Positions 52,500 to 60,676 of a stretch of 64,000 nucleotides of DNA are shown piece by piece. Source of the DNA: Promineifilum sp. Its GTDB lineage: Bacteria; Chloroflexota; Anaerolineae; Promineifilales; Promineifilaceae. The position numbers were made by a program, and so were the translations under genes. The number at the start of each line of letters is the position of its first letter. Position 1 is the stretch's first letter. Under the pieces are notes generated by a model. The model was not told the origin of the DNA. It was given only the letters and a program-made list of their open reading frames with translations, and did not search any database. Location of the stretch: assembly GCA_020634335.1 (NCBI GenBank), contig JACKBY010000006.1, forward strand, positions 1 to 64,000, given 5' to 3'.

Positions 52500-52566
52500 C
52501 CTTTTCGTGCAGATCAGTAGATTCACGATAAAATGATTGGGAGTACCAACATGGAGCAAGGACACT

Positions 52567-54765
52567 ATGGATAATCCGACACTCGACCGCGGCACAATAG
52601 AGGCGATTGTGCGCGGCTATCACGCCACACCATTTGACGTGCTTGGCCCCCATATGGTGGGCGGCCACCTCGTGATCCGCGCCCTCGAGCCTGACGCTCA
52701 AGCGGTGGAAGTAGGCTTTGCCCAGTCCTTCTCGCCCATGACTCGTGTGCCGGGGACAGCATTGTTTGAAGCCGTCTTCCCCGACCGTGACCAGCCGGAT
52801 TCGTATGTGTTGCGTGTGACTTATGCAGATGGTAATGTATTACTACACGAAGATACGTACGCCTTTCCACCCGTACTGACTGATCTCGACACCTATTTGA
52901 TGGGTGAAGGAACGCATCTTCACATTTACGAGCAGCTTGGGGCGCACGCGATTGAGATGAACGGCGTTAAGGGCGTTCGTTTTGCGGTATGGGCACCCAA
53001 TGCCCAACGCGTGAGTGTTGTCGGCAACTTCAATAATTGGGACGGCCGACGGCATCCCATGCAGTTCCAGCATGAAATCGGCGTGTGGGCGCTTTTCATT
53101 CCCGGCCTGGGCGAAGGCGAAGTCTATAAGTATGAGATTAAGACCCACTACCAGGACTACATGGTTACCAAGGCCGATCCGGTAGGGTTTGCCGCTGAGT
53201 TGCGGCCGAATAATGCCTCGATCGTGTGGGACATTGACAAGTATGCGTGGGGCGACAAGGACTGGCTGGCTCAACGCGAGGAGCGAAATGCTCCCGATAA
53301 ACCCATCAGCATTTATGAACTCCATTTGGGATCCTGGCGCCGGAGAGACGGCTGGCAATGGCTAACCTACCAGGACCTGATCGATGACCTCATCCCCTAC
53401 GTGAAGGATATGGGCTTCACCCACATCGAGTTGTTGCCCGTTTCCGAACATCCCTTCGACGGTTCCTGGGGCTATCAGGTAACGGGGTTCTTCGCACCCA
53501 GTAGCCGGTACGGTTCGCCGGATGATTTTATGGCTTTCATCGATGCCTGCCACCAGGCTGATTTAGGCGTGCTCATCGACTGGGTACCTGCCCACTTCCC
53601 CACCGATGAGCATGGATTAGGCTTTTTCGATGGCACGCATCTATACGAACATTCGGACCCACGACAAGGCACGCAACCTGATTGGGGCACTTATGTGTTC
53701 AATTATGGTCGCAATGAAGTGGCGCAGTTTCTAATTAGCAATGCGATTTTCTGGCTTAAAAAGTACCATATTGATGGGCTGCGGGTCGATGCCGTGGCTT
53801 CTATGCTCTATCTCGACTTCTCGCGCAAGCCTGGAGAATGGGTCGCCAACCGATTCGGCGGCCGCGAGAATCTGGAAGCAATAGGTTTCATTCGACGTTT
53901 CAATGATGAACTTCATCAACTGTTCCCAGCTGCAATCACCATCGCCGAGGAGTCGACTTCCTTCCCAGGTGTTACGCGGGCAACGACTGAAGGCGGCCTG
54001 GGGTTCGATTACAAATGGAACATGGGCTGGATGCACGATACGTTGCAGTTTTTTAAGAACGAGCCTATCTATCGTTCCTTCCACCACGGCACTCTAACCT
54101 TCTCTTTGCTTTATGCATTTAGCGAGAAATTCTTGCTACCTTTCTCCCACGACGAAGTGGTGCATCTAAAAAAGAGCATGCTCGATAAAATGCCCGGCGA
54201 CGTCTGGCAAAAGTTCGCCAATCTACGCCTCTTGTATGGCTACCAGTGGAGCCACCCCGGCAAGAAGTTGCTGTTCATGGGCGGTGAATTCGGCCAGTGG
54301 CGTGAGTGGAGCGAGGCCCGCAGCCTGGATTGGCACCTGCTGGGAGAAGACCCCAGACATGGGCAGCTTCAGGCTTGCCTGCGCCGGCTGAACGAACTTT
54401 ATCAGCACGAGGCCGCTCTACACGAGGAAGAATATTCCTGGGAAGGGTTCCAATGGATCGACCTGCACGATTATGAGCGGAGTATCCTAAGTTATGCACG
54501 ACTCTCGCCCAACACAGGTGAATCCATACAGGTAATCCTGAATTTCACGCCCATCGTCCGGCATGACTACCGGCTGGGTGTGCCCAAGCCGGGCACTTAC
54601 GAGGAAATATTCAACAGCGATTCAGTCGAGTTTGGGGGAAGCAACGTCATCAATACGCCTCGCCCCACCCTGAATACACCCTGGCACGGACAACCGAACT
54701 CTATCGAGCTGACCTTGCCCCCGCTTGGCGCGGTTTTTTTAAAGCACGTGGCCGATGAGCAGTAA
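52567..54765 (+). CDS. glgB: 1,4-alpha-glucan branching enzyme
   Basis: 732 residues, normal GlgB length. It forms alpha-1,6 branches in glycogen. N-terminal GlgB/CBM48 domains (FDVLGPHMVGGHLVIRALEPDA; VWAPNAQRVSVVGNFNNWDGRRHPMQ), a GH13 barrel with HIELLPVSEHPFDGSWGYQ, DGLRVDAVASMLY (nucleophile Asp), IAEEST (acid Glu) and LPFSHDEVVH (His-Asp), then a C-terminal beta domain. AAGGA precedes the ATG. No other glycogen gene is nearby; mannose-6-phosphate isomerase overlaps its 3' end. Confidence 0.96.
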   Translation: MDNPTLDRGTIEAIVRGYHATPFDVLGPHMVGGHLVIRALEPDAQAVEVGFAQSFSPMTRVPGTALFEAVFPDRDQPDSYVLRVTYADGNVLLHEDTYAFPPVLTDLDTYLMGEGTHLHIYEQLGAHAIEMNGVKGVRFAVWAPNAQRVSVVGNFNNWDGRRHPMQFQHEIGVWALFIPGLGEGEVYKYEIKTHYQDYMVTKADPVGFAAELRPNNASIVWDIDKYAWGDKDWLAQREERNAPDKPISIYELHLGSWRRRDGWQWLTYQDLIDDLIPYVKDMGFTHIELLPVSEHPFDGSWGYQVTGFFAPSSRYGSPDDFMAFIDACHQADLGVLIDWVPAHFPTDEHGLGFFDGTHLYEHSDPRQGTQPDWGTYVFNYGRNEVAQFLISNAIFWLKKYHIDGLRVDAVASMLYLDFSRKPGEWVANRFGGRENLEAIGFIRRFNDELHQLFPAAITIAEESTSFPGVTRATTEGGLGFDYKWNMGWMHDTLQFFKNEPIYRSFHHGTLTFSLLYAFSEKFLLPFSHDEVVHLKKSMLDKMPGDVWQKFANLRLLYGYQWSHPGKKLLFMGGEFGQWREWSEARSLDWHLLGEDPRHGQLQACLRRLNELYQHEAALHEEEYSWEGFQWIDLHDYERSILSYARLSPNTGESIQVILNFTPIVRHDYRLGVPKPGTYEEIFNSDSVEFGGSNVINTPRPTLNTPWHGQPNSIELTLPPLGAVFLKHVADEQ

Positions 54766-55756
54766 GACGAAAACACTCTACCCACTCCTCTTTGAGCCTG
54801 TCCTGAAAGAGTATATTTGGGGCGGCCGAAATCTTGAGACAACATTGGGGCGCACTCTGCCCAACGAGGGAGTGGTCGCCGAAAGTTGGGAGATAGCGGC
54901 GCACGAGGACGGCGCGTCCATTGTGGTAAACGGCGCTTTTGCCGGCCAATCCCTGATTGCCGTAAGCCGGAACTTGGGAATTGACCTGGTCGGCCGTCGC
55001 AACGCCTGGGCGCTCGAACGCGGCAAATTCCCTCTACTTGTCAAGCTACTCGATGCCCACGACAAGTTATCGGTCCAGGTTCATCCGGATGACAAGTATG
55101 CCCTGGCACACGAAGGCAACGAACTGGGAAAGACCGAGATGTGGATAGTCCTGCAGGCGATGCCCGATGCCGAAATCATCCTGGGCGTCCGTCAAGGTAC
55201 GACACCCGATCTGTTCCGCGATGCCGTCGCGGATTCGACCGTCGAGCGCTATCTCCATCGCCTTAAGGTCAAGGCCGGCGACTTCGTCTGCGTTCCCAGC
55301 GGCACGCTGCATGCCATCCTGGGGGGCGTTCTCATCGCCGAAATCCAGCAGAACTCAAACACAACTTATCGCGTTTATGACTGGAATCGCAGCAGTAACG
55401 GCCGGGCGAGACCTTTGCATCTTGCGAAGGCCCTGGATGTAATCAACTTTAACGTAGTGGAGCCACAACTGCCTGTACCTGAATTAATAGAAGCAACCCC
55501 GCAAAGACAACGCTCATTGTTATGCGCCAATCAGTATTTCACAACCGAGAGAGTCGTTTTAGGTCAGGGCGGCGAATTCGGCGGCGATTTAAATGGCGAC
55601 ACGCTCGAGATTTGGGGGGTGATCGACGGGGAGATCGATGTCAACGAGACACATCTGGAAGCCGTTCGATTCACATTGTTGCCTGCGGCGATGGGGTGGT
55701 TCCGCGTGACAACCAGGACGGGCGCCACCTGTTTGCGGACGCGCGTAGCGGAATAA
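54755..55756 (+). CDS. manA: Mannose-6-phosphate isomerase, class I (cupin)
   Basis: 333 residues, matching the short bacterial class I type. It interconverts mannose-6-P and fructose-6-P. Zinc-site motifs: LSVQVHPDDKYA (Gln, His), GKTEMW (Glu) and PSGTLHAI (His), with the helper region AEIQQNSNTTYRVYDWNR. The N-terminus LYPLLFEPVLKEYIWGGRNLE is characteristic. The ATG overlaps the glgB end by 11 nt, so the two are coupled. Confidence 0.94.
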   Translation: MSSKTKTLYPLLFEPVLKEYIWGGRNLETTLGRTLPNEGVVAESWEIAAHEDGASIVVNGAFAGQSLIAVSRNLGIDLVGRRNAWALERGKFPLLVKLLDAHDKLSVQVHPDDKYALAHEGNELGKTEMWIVLQAMPDAEIILGVRQGTTPDLFRDAVADSTVERYLHRLKVKAGDFVCVPSGTLHAILGGVLIAEIQQNSNTTYRVYDWNRSSNGRARPLHLAKALDVINFNVVEPQLPVPELIEATPQRQRSLLCANQYFTTERVVLGQGGEFGGDLNGDTLEIWGVIDGEIDVNETHLEAVRFTLLPAAMGWFRVTTRTGATCLRTRVAE

Positions 55757-55780
55757 CGCTTTAGCAATGTGCCGACTGAG

Positions 55781-56311
55781 ATGAAAACCTACCAGAAGAA
55801 AGTTTGTTTGATAGGCGACTTCGCCGTTGGGAAAACCAGCCTGATCAGGCGTTTTGTCGAGGGGATATTTGATGAAAAGTATTTGACCACCGTTGGGGTA
55901 GTTGTTTCGCGGGCATCATTGACCTTGGAAGATACTTCGATCAAATTATTGATCTGGGATTTGGCCGGCGGCCGTGACTTTACGCAACCCGGCTATCTCG
56001 CTGGGGTTGCCGGCGCTTTACTCGTCAGCGATCTGACTCGCGCTTCCACCTTGGCTGTATGCCGAGCTTACGCCCGGCAAATCAGGGATGTGAATCCGCG
56101 GGCGACAATTGTGCTGCTGACAAACAAATCGGACCTGATAGACGAGAGGGCGATCACCGACGAACAAATTCGCGCCGTCTCCGCCGAGTTGGACGCGCCG
56201 TTCCTGTTGACCAGCGCAAAAAGTGGCGAAAATGTGGAGGCGGCCTTCATGCTTATGGCGCGCCAATTGGTGATGCCGGAGATTGATCCGGGTGCAGTTC
56301 AAAAACCTTAA
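55781..56311 (+). CDS. Ras/Rab-like small GTPase
   Basis: 176 residues, a single G domain. G1 GDFAVGKTS (12-20), switch I YLTTVGVVV with Thr36/37, G3 WDLAGGRD (59-66), G4 TNKSD (114-118) and G5 SAK (145-147). The residue that is the catalytic Gln in Ras (DTAGQ) is Gly64 here, so intrinsic hydrolysis may be slow or need a partner. No lipidation motif is present. Bacterial Rab-like GTPases of this kind act in polarity and motility in some groups, but the role here is unknown. A GTG at 55769 is an alternative start. The last 59 nt overlap the opposite-strand cyclase. Confidence 0.88.
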   Translation: MKTYQKKVCLIGDFAVGKTSLIRRFVEGIFDEKYLTTVGVVVSRASLTLEDTSIKLLIWDLAGGRDFTQPGYLAGVAGALLVSDLTRASTLAVCRAYARQIRDVNPRATIVLLTNKSDLIDERAITDEQIRAVSAELDAPFLLTSAKSGENVEAAFMLMARQLVMPEIDPGAVQKP

Positions 56312-57359
56312 CGAGCTTGCGGCGTCGTTTCAGTTGAATGTCCCCCTTTTCAACCACGCTGAAAGTGTCACCTATGGCCTCGGCGGTGGTCTGGCCCAAA
56401 AGGATACGGCCGGCGGCGGCCAGTGAGCTTAAATGGAAAGCCACATTCGTCGCGTCCCCCACCACCGCATAACGGAATCGCTGTTGAATTCCTAAATAGC
56501 CGGCGATAACCGAACCGGTGCTGATACCTACCCCAAAGGACACAGTCGGGTTGCTGGCGGCCGCATTCTCATTAAATGCCTGCAGGCTATGCTGGACATC
56601 CAGGGCCGCCCACAGCGCACGAACTGCATGATCAGGCTGATCGTCGGGAATATTGAATACGCCCATCACCATATCGCCCACCAGTTGAACCAGGCTTCCA
56701 CCATGCCGGAGGATCGCTTCAGACACAATGGAGAGGTATCTGTTCAAAAAATCCAGCGTATCGGCGGGTTGGTAGGTTTCGGCATAGGCTGTGAAGTCGC
56801 GCATATCGGCAAAAAGGATAGTGGCTTCCCGCACCATCACACCACCCGGAGCCGGTATTTGGCGGTCGGACAACATGGAGCGCGCGACCGATGGCGGGAC
56901 GAGGCGATTCAGAATATAGCTTAGCCGCTCATTGGTCATAGCCAATTCGGCCGAGAGCAGCTTCACTTCATTGCGCTGCTGCTGCATCTGTTGCTGGTGG
57001 CGCGCCTTTTGGGTCACGTCGACCGTTGTCAGCAACAAATTGGGGTCCGAACCGCCCAGACGCAGGATATGGAGATCAAAGTAATTGCCCAGACCGTCGG
57101 CAGACGGCCGATAAATGTCGTCCAACTGGTATTCTTGACCACCCGCTTCTAGCTGTAGCAACAGGTCGGCGCTTCCGACAAGCTCCTGTATCGCATCTGT
57201 GACGTGGCGCCCCAGAAGATCGACCAGCGGCTCCTCTAGCCATCGGGTCACTTGCGCATTTCCAGCCAGAATATGCAGGTCAGGGGCGAGGAGCAGATAA
57301 CCAACTTGATAAACTTCAATAGCCAGGGTCAGTAACCCATTTTTCAGTTGTTCATTCAT
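56253..57359 (-). CDS. PAS-linked class III nucleotide cyclase
   Basis: 368 residues. A PAS-like N-terminal domain (about 15-115), a coiled coil (about 117-150, RHQQQMQQQRNEVKLLSAEL) and a class III cyclase domain (about 175-355): FADMRDFTAYAE and VGDMVMGVF supply the metal aspartates, FGVGISTGSVIAGYLG follows, and VVGDATNVAFHLSSLA completes the site. It probably makes cAMP; the purine-selecting residues cannot be settled by eye. The 3' end overlaps the small-GTPase gene on the other strand. The cyclic-nucleotide-binding phosphatase at 18.4 kb could be a target. Confidence 0.88.
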   Translation of the reverse strand: MNEQLKNGLLTLAIEVYQVGYLLLAPDLHILAGNAQVTRWLEEPLVDLLGRHVTDAIQELVGSADLLLQLEAGGQEYQLDDIYRPSADGLGNYFDLHILRLGGSDPNLLLTTVDVTQKARHQQQMQQQRNEVKLLSAELAMTNERLSYILNRLVPPSVARSMLSDRQIPAPGGVMVREATILFADMRDFTAYAETYQPADTLDFLNRYLSIVSEAILRHGGSLVQLVGDMVMGVFNIPDDQPDHAVRALWAALDVQHSLQAFNENAAASNPTVSFGVGISTGSVIAGYLGIQQRFRYAVVGDATNVAFHLSSLAAAGRILLGQTTAEAIGDTFSVVEKGDIQLKRRRKLVKVFELHPDQSPASPIGAP

Positions 57360-57384
57360 TTTGTCGAATTTTGAAAGCGTGTTA

Positions 57385-57414
57385 TTGACAAACCAAAAAT
57401 GCTGGCGCTTATCT
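57385..57414 (+). promoter_or_regulatory. rpsT promoter
   Basis: TTGACA (57385-57390), an 18-nt spacer and TTATCT (57409-57414), giving a leader of about 85 nt. A second, weaker promoter may lie about 40 nt further on. Confidence 0.5.
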
Positions 57415-57504
57415 TATAGGCACTTGCCAAACTTGCCGAATATGCTATTATTCATTGGCTCTCATGACTCGAATTGTCCTGAGATCAATTTTCGGAGGAT
57501 TGAA

Positions 57505-57801
57505 TTGGCAAATACTGAATCTGCGAAAAAGCGAATCCGTCAGACGGAAAAACGCACGGAAAGAAATCGTCATTATCGGGCTGCGGCGCGTACCTACGTG
57601 AAGAAGGTTCGGCGGCTAATCTCTGAGAACAAGCTGGATGAGGCGGAAGTGGTGGCACGCGATGCCTACAAGACCCTTGATAAATCGGCGCGCAAGCACA
57701 TCATTCATCCTGGCAATGCGGCCCGACGTAAAGGGCGATTGATGGCTGCTTTAGCGGCCGCGCGCGCGGCCGAACCGCCTGCCAAGAGCGCCAAGAAGTA
57801 G
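57505..57801 (+). CDS. rpsT: 30S ribosomal protein S20
   Basis: 98 residues. Typical S20 sequence: ANTESAKKRIRQTEKRTERNRHYR, helical Lys/Arg-rich middle, and GNAARRKGRLMAALAA near the end. It binds 16S rRNA early in assembly. The start is TTG at 57505, with GGAGG 6 nt upstream; no ATG fits, and rpsT also begins with a non-ATG codon in E. coli. An Ala-rich tail is slightly longer than usual. A strong terminator follows. Confidence 0.95.
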   Translation: MANTESAKKRIRQTEKRTERNRHYRAAARTYVKKVRRLISENKLDEAEVVARDAYKTLDKSARKHIIHPGNAARRKGRLMAALAAARAAEPPAKSAKK

Positions 57802-57840
57802 CAGCCTCCTCCCTGGGAGGATCAGGACCCGGATACCAAA

Positions 57841-57872
57841 GAGCACCGTTCAAGTTAACGGTGCTCTTTTTT
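57841..57872 (+). terminator. rpsT terminator
   Basis: Perfect 10-bp stem GAGCACCGTT (57841-57850)/AACGGTGCTC (57857-57866) followed by six T residues. Confidence 0.92.
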
Positions 57873-57905
57873 GCGTTGCCGGGTTCGTGGGTTTATTGCC
57901 GCACT

Positions 57906-58625
57906 TCATGGTGTTTCTTGGGCCGGAGTATTCGAGTCGAAGGAAGGTTTAACGCTGAGGAGATAGCCCTTGCCCCGCACCGTCTGGAGCAAACGCGGCC
58001 GACTGGGATCCTCCTCGATGCATTCGCGTACCCAACGAATGTGAACATCCAGCGTTCGGGTATCGCCGATAAAATCAGTCATCCAGACGGTCTGCATGAG
58101 CTGGGGCCTGGTCATCAATTCATTGGGGTGTTTGATGAAAGTTTCCAGGAGTAAAGCCAATTTAGGAGTCAAGGCAAATTCCCCCCGTCCCGCAACTTCA
58201 ACAGACCGTTTGATTCGATACAACGTGATATTGCCGTAGCGAACAATCTCTTCTTTGCGCCTGTCAGCCGGCAGCAAGGCGCGTACCCGATTCAACAATT
58301 TTCTGGGAGTGAAGGGCTTTTCGAGGTAGACGTCGGCCCCGGCAGCGCGGTCTTCTTCTTCTCCAGCCCCTCGACAGTGGATAATGGGTGTAGACCCGGC
58401 TTGTCGTCGCAGGCGACGACAGTTGCGCACACCGTTCGAGCGCATCGTGGACGCATCAAATACGATCAGATCGGTGGCGCTTTCTGCCAACCAATTCTGG
58501 GCCTCGGTGCCGGTACGCGCAATTGCGGTCTCATAGCCGGCTTTTTCAAGCATCGCAGCCAATGATTCCCGACCGGCTGTTTGGCCCTCAACCACCAAGA
58601 TCTGCGGACTAGACCCCATTCTCAT
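57906..58625 (-). CDS. OmpR-family response regulator with atypical receiver
   Basis: 239 residues. The receiver (about 7-118) keeps the phosphorylatable Asp57 (LIVFDAST) and Lys103 (LEKPF), but the acidic pocket is Glu13-Gly14 instead of two acids and the usual Thr/Ser is lost (IIHCRG). Phosphorylation may therefore be weak or absent. The C-terminal winged helix (about 130-225) has FALTPKLALLLETFIKHPNELMTRPQLMQTVW and RTLDVHIRWVRECIE, RGKGYLL. No histidine kinase is adjacent. It probably starts at the ATG at 58625 (or 58619). Confidence 0.88.
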   Translation of the reverse strand: MRMGSSPQILVVEGQTAGRESLAAMLEKAGYETAIARTGTEAQNWLAESATDLIVFDASTMRSNGVRNCRRLRRQAGSTPIIHCRGAGEEEDRAAGADVYLEKPFTPRKLLNRVRALLPADRRKEEIVRYGNITLYRIKRSVEVAGRGEFALTPKLALLLETFIKHPNELMTRPQLMQTVWMTDFIGDTRTLDVHIRWVRECIEEDPSRPRLLQTVRGKGYLLSVKPSFDSNTPAQETP

Positions 58626-58708
58626 TCCTTAACCCCGTACCGACTGTTTGATTATAGACTCTCTCCGGCGGCAAGCAACCCCAACCTGAAAAATTCACTA
58701 GTTTGATC

Positions 58709-58737
58709 TTGCGGACAATGCCGCCTTTCAGTATGAT
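58709..58737 (+). promoter_or_regulatory. Promoter of the O-antigen-ligase gene, predicted leaderless
   Basis: TTGCGG (58709-58714), a 17-nt spacer and TATGAT (58732-58737). The ATG at 58744 comes 6 nt later and has no ribosome site. Confidence 0.5.
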
Positions 58738-58743
58738 GCCCTC

Positions 58744-60084
58744 ATGCAGAATTTGATCCGCAAGGTATTGGATTGGGAGTGGCTGCTTCTGCTGCTGTTA
58801 CTGCCGTTTCAGTTTCTCCCGCAAATCTTTCTGGGTTTTGTTCTGCTCATCATCGTGCTTCTACTAATCTCGCGCAAACTGACGCTCGGATACTTCATTC
58901 CCCCTACCCCTTATAACGTCGCCATATTGGTTTTGATCCTTTCACTGGGTGCCAGCGTTTGGGCTACCTTCGAGTTTGAGCTGAGTATGTCCAAGATCGT
59001 GGGCATCCTCGTCGGCATCGCCCTGTTTTTTTCAATCGCCCGTTCGAACAAGGAAACCGGCCTCTGGACGATTGCCGGGGCATTTATCGTCATGGGCATG
59101 TTAATGGCTCTCGGAGGATTGGTTGGCGCCCAATGGCAACCGCCTTTTTCCTTTCTGAATCAGCTTTCAAGCCTGCTTCCCCTCGCTGCCAATGGCGTCC
59201 CCGGAACCTCGGAAGGCTTCATTAACGCCAACGAACTTGCTGGCGTACTCTGTTGGGTGACGCCATTCATAATGGCCCTTTCTATTGGATTGCGCCGGCG
59301 CTTGTGGCAAACCAGGCCGTTGTTATACGGGTTCATTGTCGTCTCGACCTTGTTCACCACCTTTTTGCTGGTGGCCACGTCTTCAAGAGGCGGCCTGTTG
59401 GCCTTTGGAATAAGCACCGTCTTGATTCTTGGGTTCTTCGTCAACGGACGATGGCGATTGGTCTTGGCTAGTGGCGCGCTCATTTCTCTGTTAATCCTGT
59501 TCTCCTATGGTCGCAATCTGGTCGAGGACGACATCGTGGGCGACAATTTGGGACTGAGCGGCAGAATCGAGATTTGGTCGAGGGCCATTCTGGTATTGGG
59601 CGATCATCCGCTTACCGGCGTCAGCGTCAACGGCTTTCGGCGTGTCGTGCATGTACTTTACCCCTTATTCGGCATCGCCGACGGAATCGACATCGCCCAT
59701 GCCCACAATCATCTCCTGCAAGCCGGTCTGGACCTGGGATTGCCGGGACTAGTCAGCTATCTGGCCCTCTGGATAATCAGTGCGATTTTATTGATAGTCA
59801 CTTTCCGAAATTTAATTCGCCGCCGGGCCACACATCACCCTTACTACTCATTAGTGGCGGGTCTGGCCGGTTCCTTACTGGCCGGCTGGATATTTGGCTT
59901 GTTCGACGCCATAGCCCTTGGAGCGCGTCCATCGTTTATGTGGTGGATCCTAATTGGGCTAACGGCGTCGGTTCATTATGCTGTTGTCTATTCGGGCAGG
60001 CACCTGCACACCCACCGGCGAGTTACTTCGGAAAGGGCGGTAATAGACAATAATCCTGTTACCACTCGCCCTGTGAGATCGTAG
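58744..60084 (+). CDS. O-antigen ligase/polymerase family membrane protein
   Basis: 446 residues with about ten membrane spans. The Wzy_C/WaaL signature lies in the second half: SGRIEIWSRAILVLGDHPLTGVSVNGFR and HAHNHLLQAGLDLGLPGLV, with the conserved Arg and His of the periplasmic loop. It would transfer or polymerise a lipid-linked glycan, or glycosylate proteins. The partner genes are not adjacent; a GT gene begins at the window end. Confidence 0.87.
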   Translation: MQNLIRKVLDWEWLLLLLLLPFQFLPQIFLGFVLLIIVLLLISRKLTLGYFIPPTPYNVAILVLILSLGASVWATFEFELSMSKIVGILVGIALFFSIARSNKETGLWTIAGAFIVMGMLMALGGLVGAQWQPPFSFLNQLSSLLPLAANGVPGTSEGFINANELAGVLCWVTPFIMALSIGLRRRLWQTRPLLYGFIVVSTLFTTFLLVATSSRGGLLAFGISTVLILGFFVNGRWRLVLASGALISLLILFSYGRNLVEDDIVGDNLGLSGRIEIWSRAILVLGDHPLTGVSVNGFRRVVHVLYPLFGIADGIDIAHAHNHLLQAGLDLGLPGLVSYLALWIISAILLIVTFRNLIRRRATHHPYYSLVAGLAGSLLAGWIFGLFDAIALGARPSFMWWILIGLTASVHYAVVYSGRHLHTHRRVTSERAVIDNNPVTTRPVRS

Positions 60085-60102
60085 CTGAAAAGAAGACCGA
60101 TC

Positions 60103-60131
60103 TTGCTTGCTCAAATGAGGCGACGTATAAT
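60103..60131 (+). promoter_or_regulatory. tRNA-Gly promoter
   Basis: TTGCTT (60103-60108), a 17-nt spacer and TATAAT (60126-60131), placing transcription start a few nt before the tRNA. Confidence 0.7.
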
Positions 60132-60143
60132 CAATCCCTATCC

Positions 60144-60214
60144 GCGGCATTGGTGAAGTGGTATCACAGCAGCTTCCCAAGCTGTTATCACGGGTTCGAA
60201 TCCCGTATGCCGCT
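60144..60214 (+). tRNA. tRNA-Gly (anticodon CCC)
   Basis: 71 nt. Acceptor arms GCGGCAT/ATGCCGC pair over 7 bp, discriminator U as in Gly tRNAs. The anticodon stem GCAGC/GCTGT frames the loop TTCCCAA, anticodon CCC. The T arm CGGGT-TCGAATC-CCG is typical. The 3' CCA is not encoded. Its 3' 27 nt overlap the end of the FHA gene on the other strand. Confidence 0.93.
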
Positions 60215-60676
60215 CTCTATCTCTTCTCTCGTCTTTCCCATTGCCAATTCCAGTTTGAAACGAACACCGCCGATCGTGATGACATCGCCTGTGGACAGGA
60301 CGATCGGATCAGTAATAGCTATGTCGTTGAGATAGGTGCCGTTCCGGCTGCCCATATCCTCCAGCCACCATTGCGCGTCGCGCCAGGATATTAAGGCGTG
60401 TTCGCCGGACACATAGGTGTCGTCGAGCACGATGGTGTTGCGGTTATTACGGCCGATGGTCGTGATCGGGGCCAATTCATAAAGTGCATTCACTGGAGGT
60501 AAAGTGGTTTTATTGTCCAACACGCGCAGCAGACCCAGAAAGCTCGTTTGTTCATCGCTGGTGGCGCGCGCGGCCCTCAGGTCCTGCAGAAGGTACCAGA
60601 AGAGTAATCCCAGGAAGGTGAGTAGCAGGACGGCTCCGGCCAAGCGAAGCAAAAACAGAATCGATTGCTCGCTCAT
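60188..60676 (-). CDS. Membrane-anchored FHA-domain protein (FhaB-like)
   Basis: 162 residues. One N-terminal membrane span (about 7-28), a linker, and a C-terminal FHA domain (about 70-150): TIGRNNRNTIVLDDTYVSGEHALISWRD and SRNGTYLNDI carry the phosphothreonine-binding Arg, Ser and Asn. It would recruit phosphorylated partners to the membrane. Its start overlaps the stop of the DUF3662-FHA gene, so they form a pair as fhaA/fhaB do in Actinobacteria. Its last residues are encoded antisense to the tRNA-Gly gene. Confidence 0.9.
   Translation of the reverse strand: MSEQSILFLLRLAGAVLLLTFLGLLFWYLLQDLRAARATSDEQTSFLGLLRVLDNKTTLPPVNALYELAPITTIGRNNRNTIVLDDTYVSGEHALISWRDAQWWLEDMGSRNGTYLNDIAITDPIVLSTGDVITIGGVRFKLELAMGKTREEIESGIRDSNP

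Noticed and set aside
51275..52500. Integrated mobile element around the tyrosine recombinase
   Set aside because: No flanking direct repeats, phage or plasmid genes, or adjacent tRNA were found; flanking genes are housekeeping or transport.
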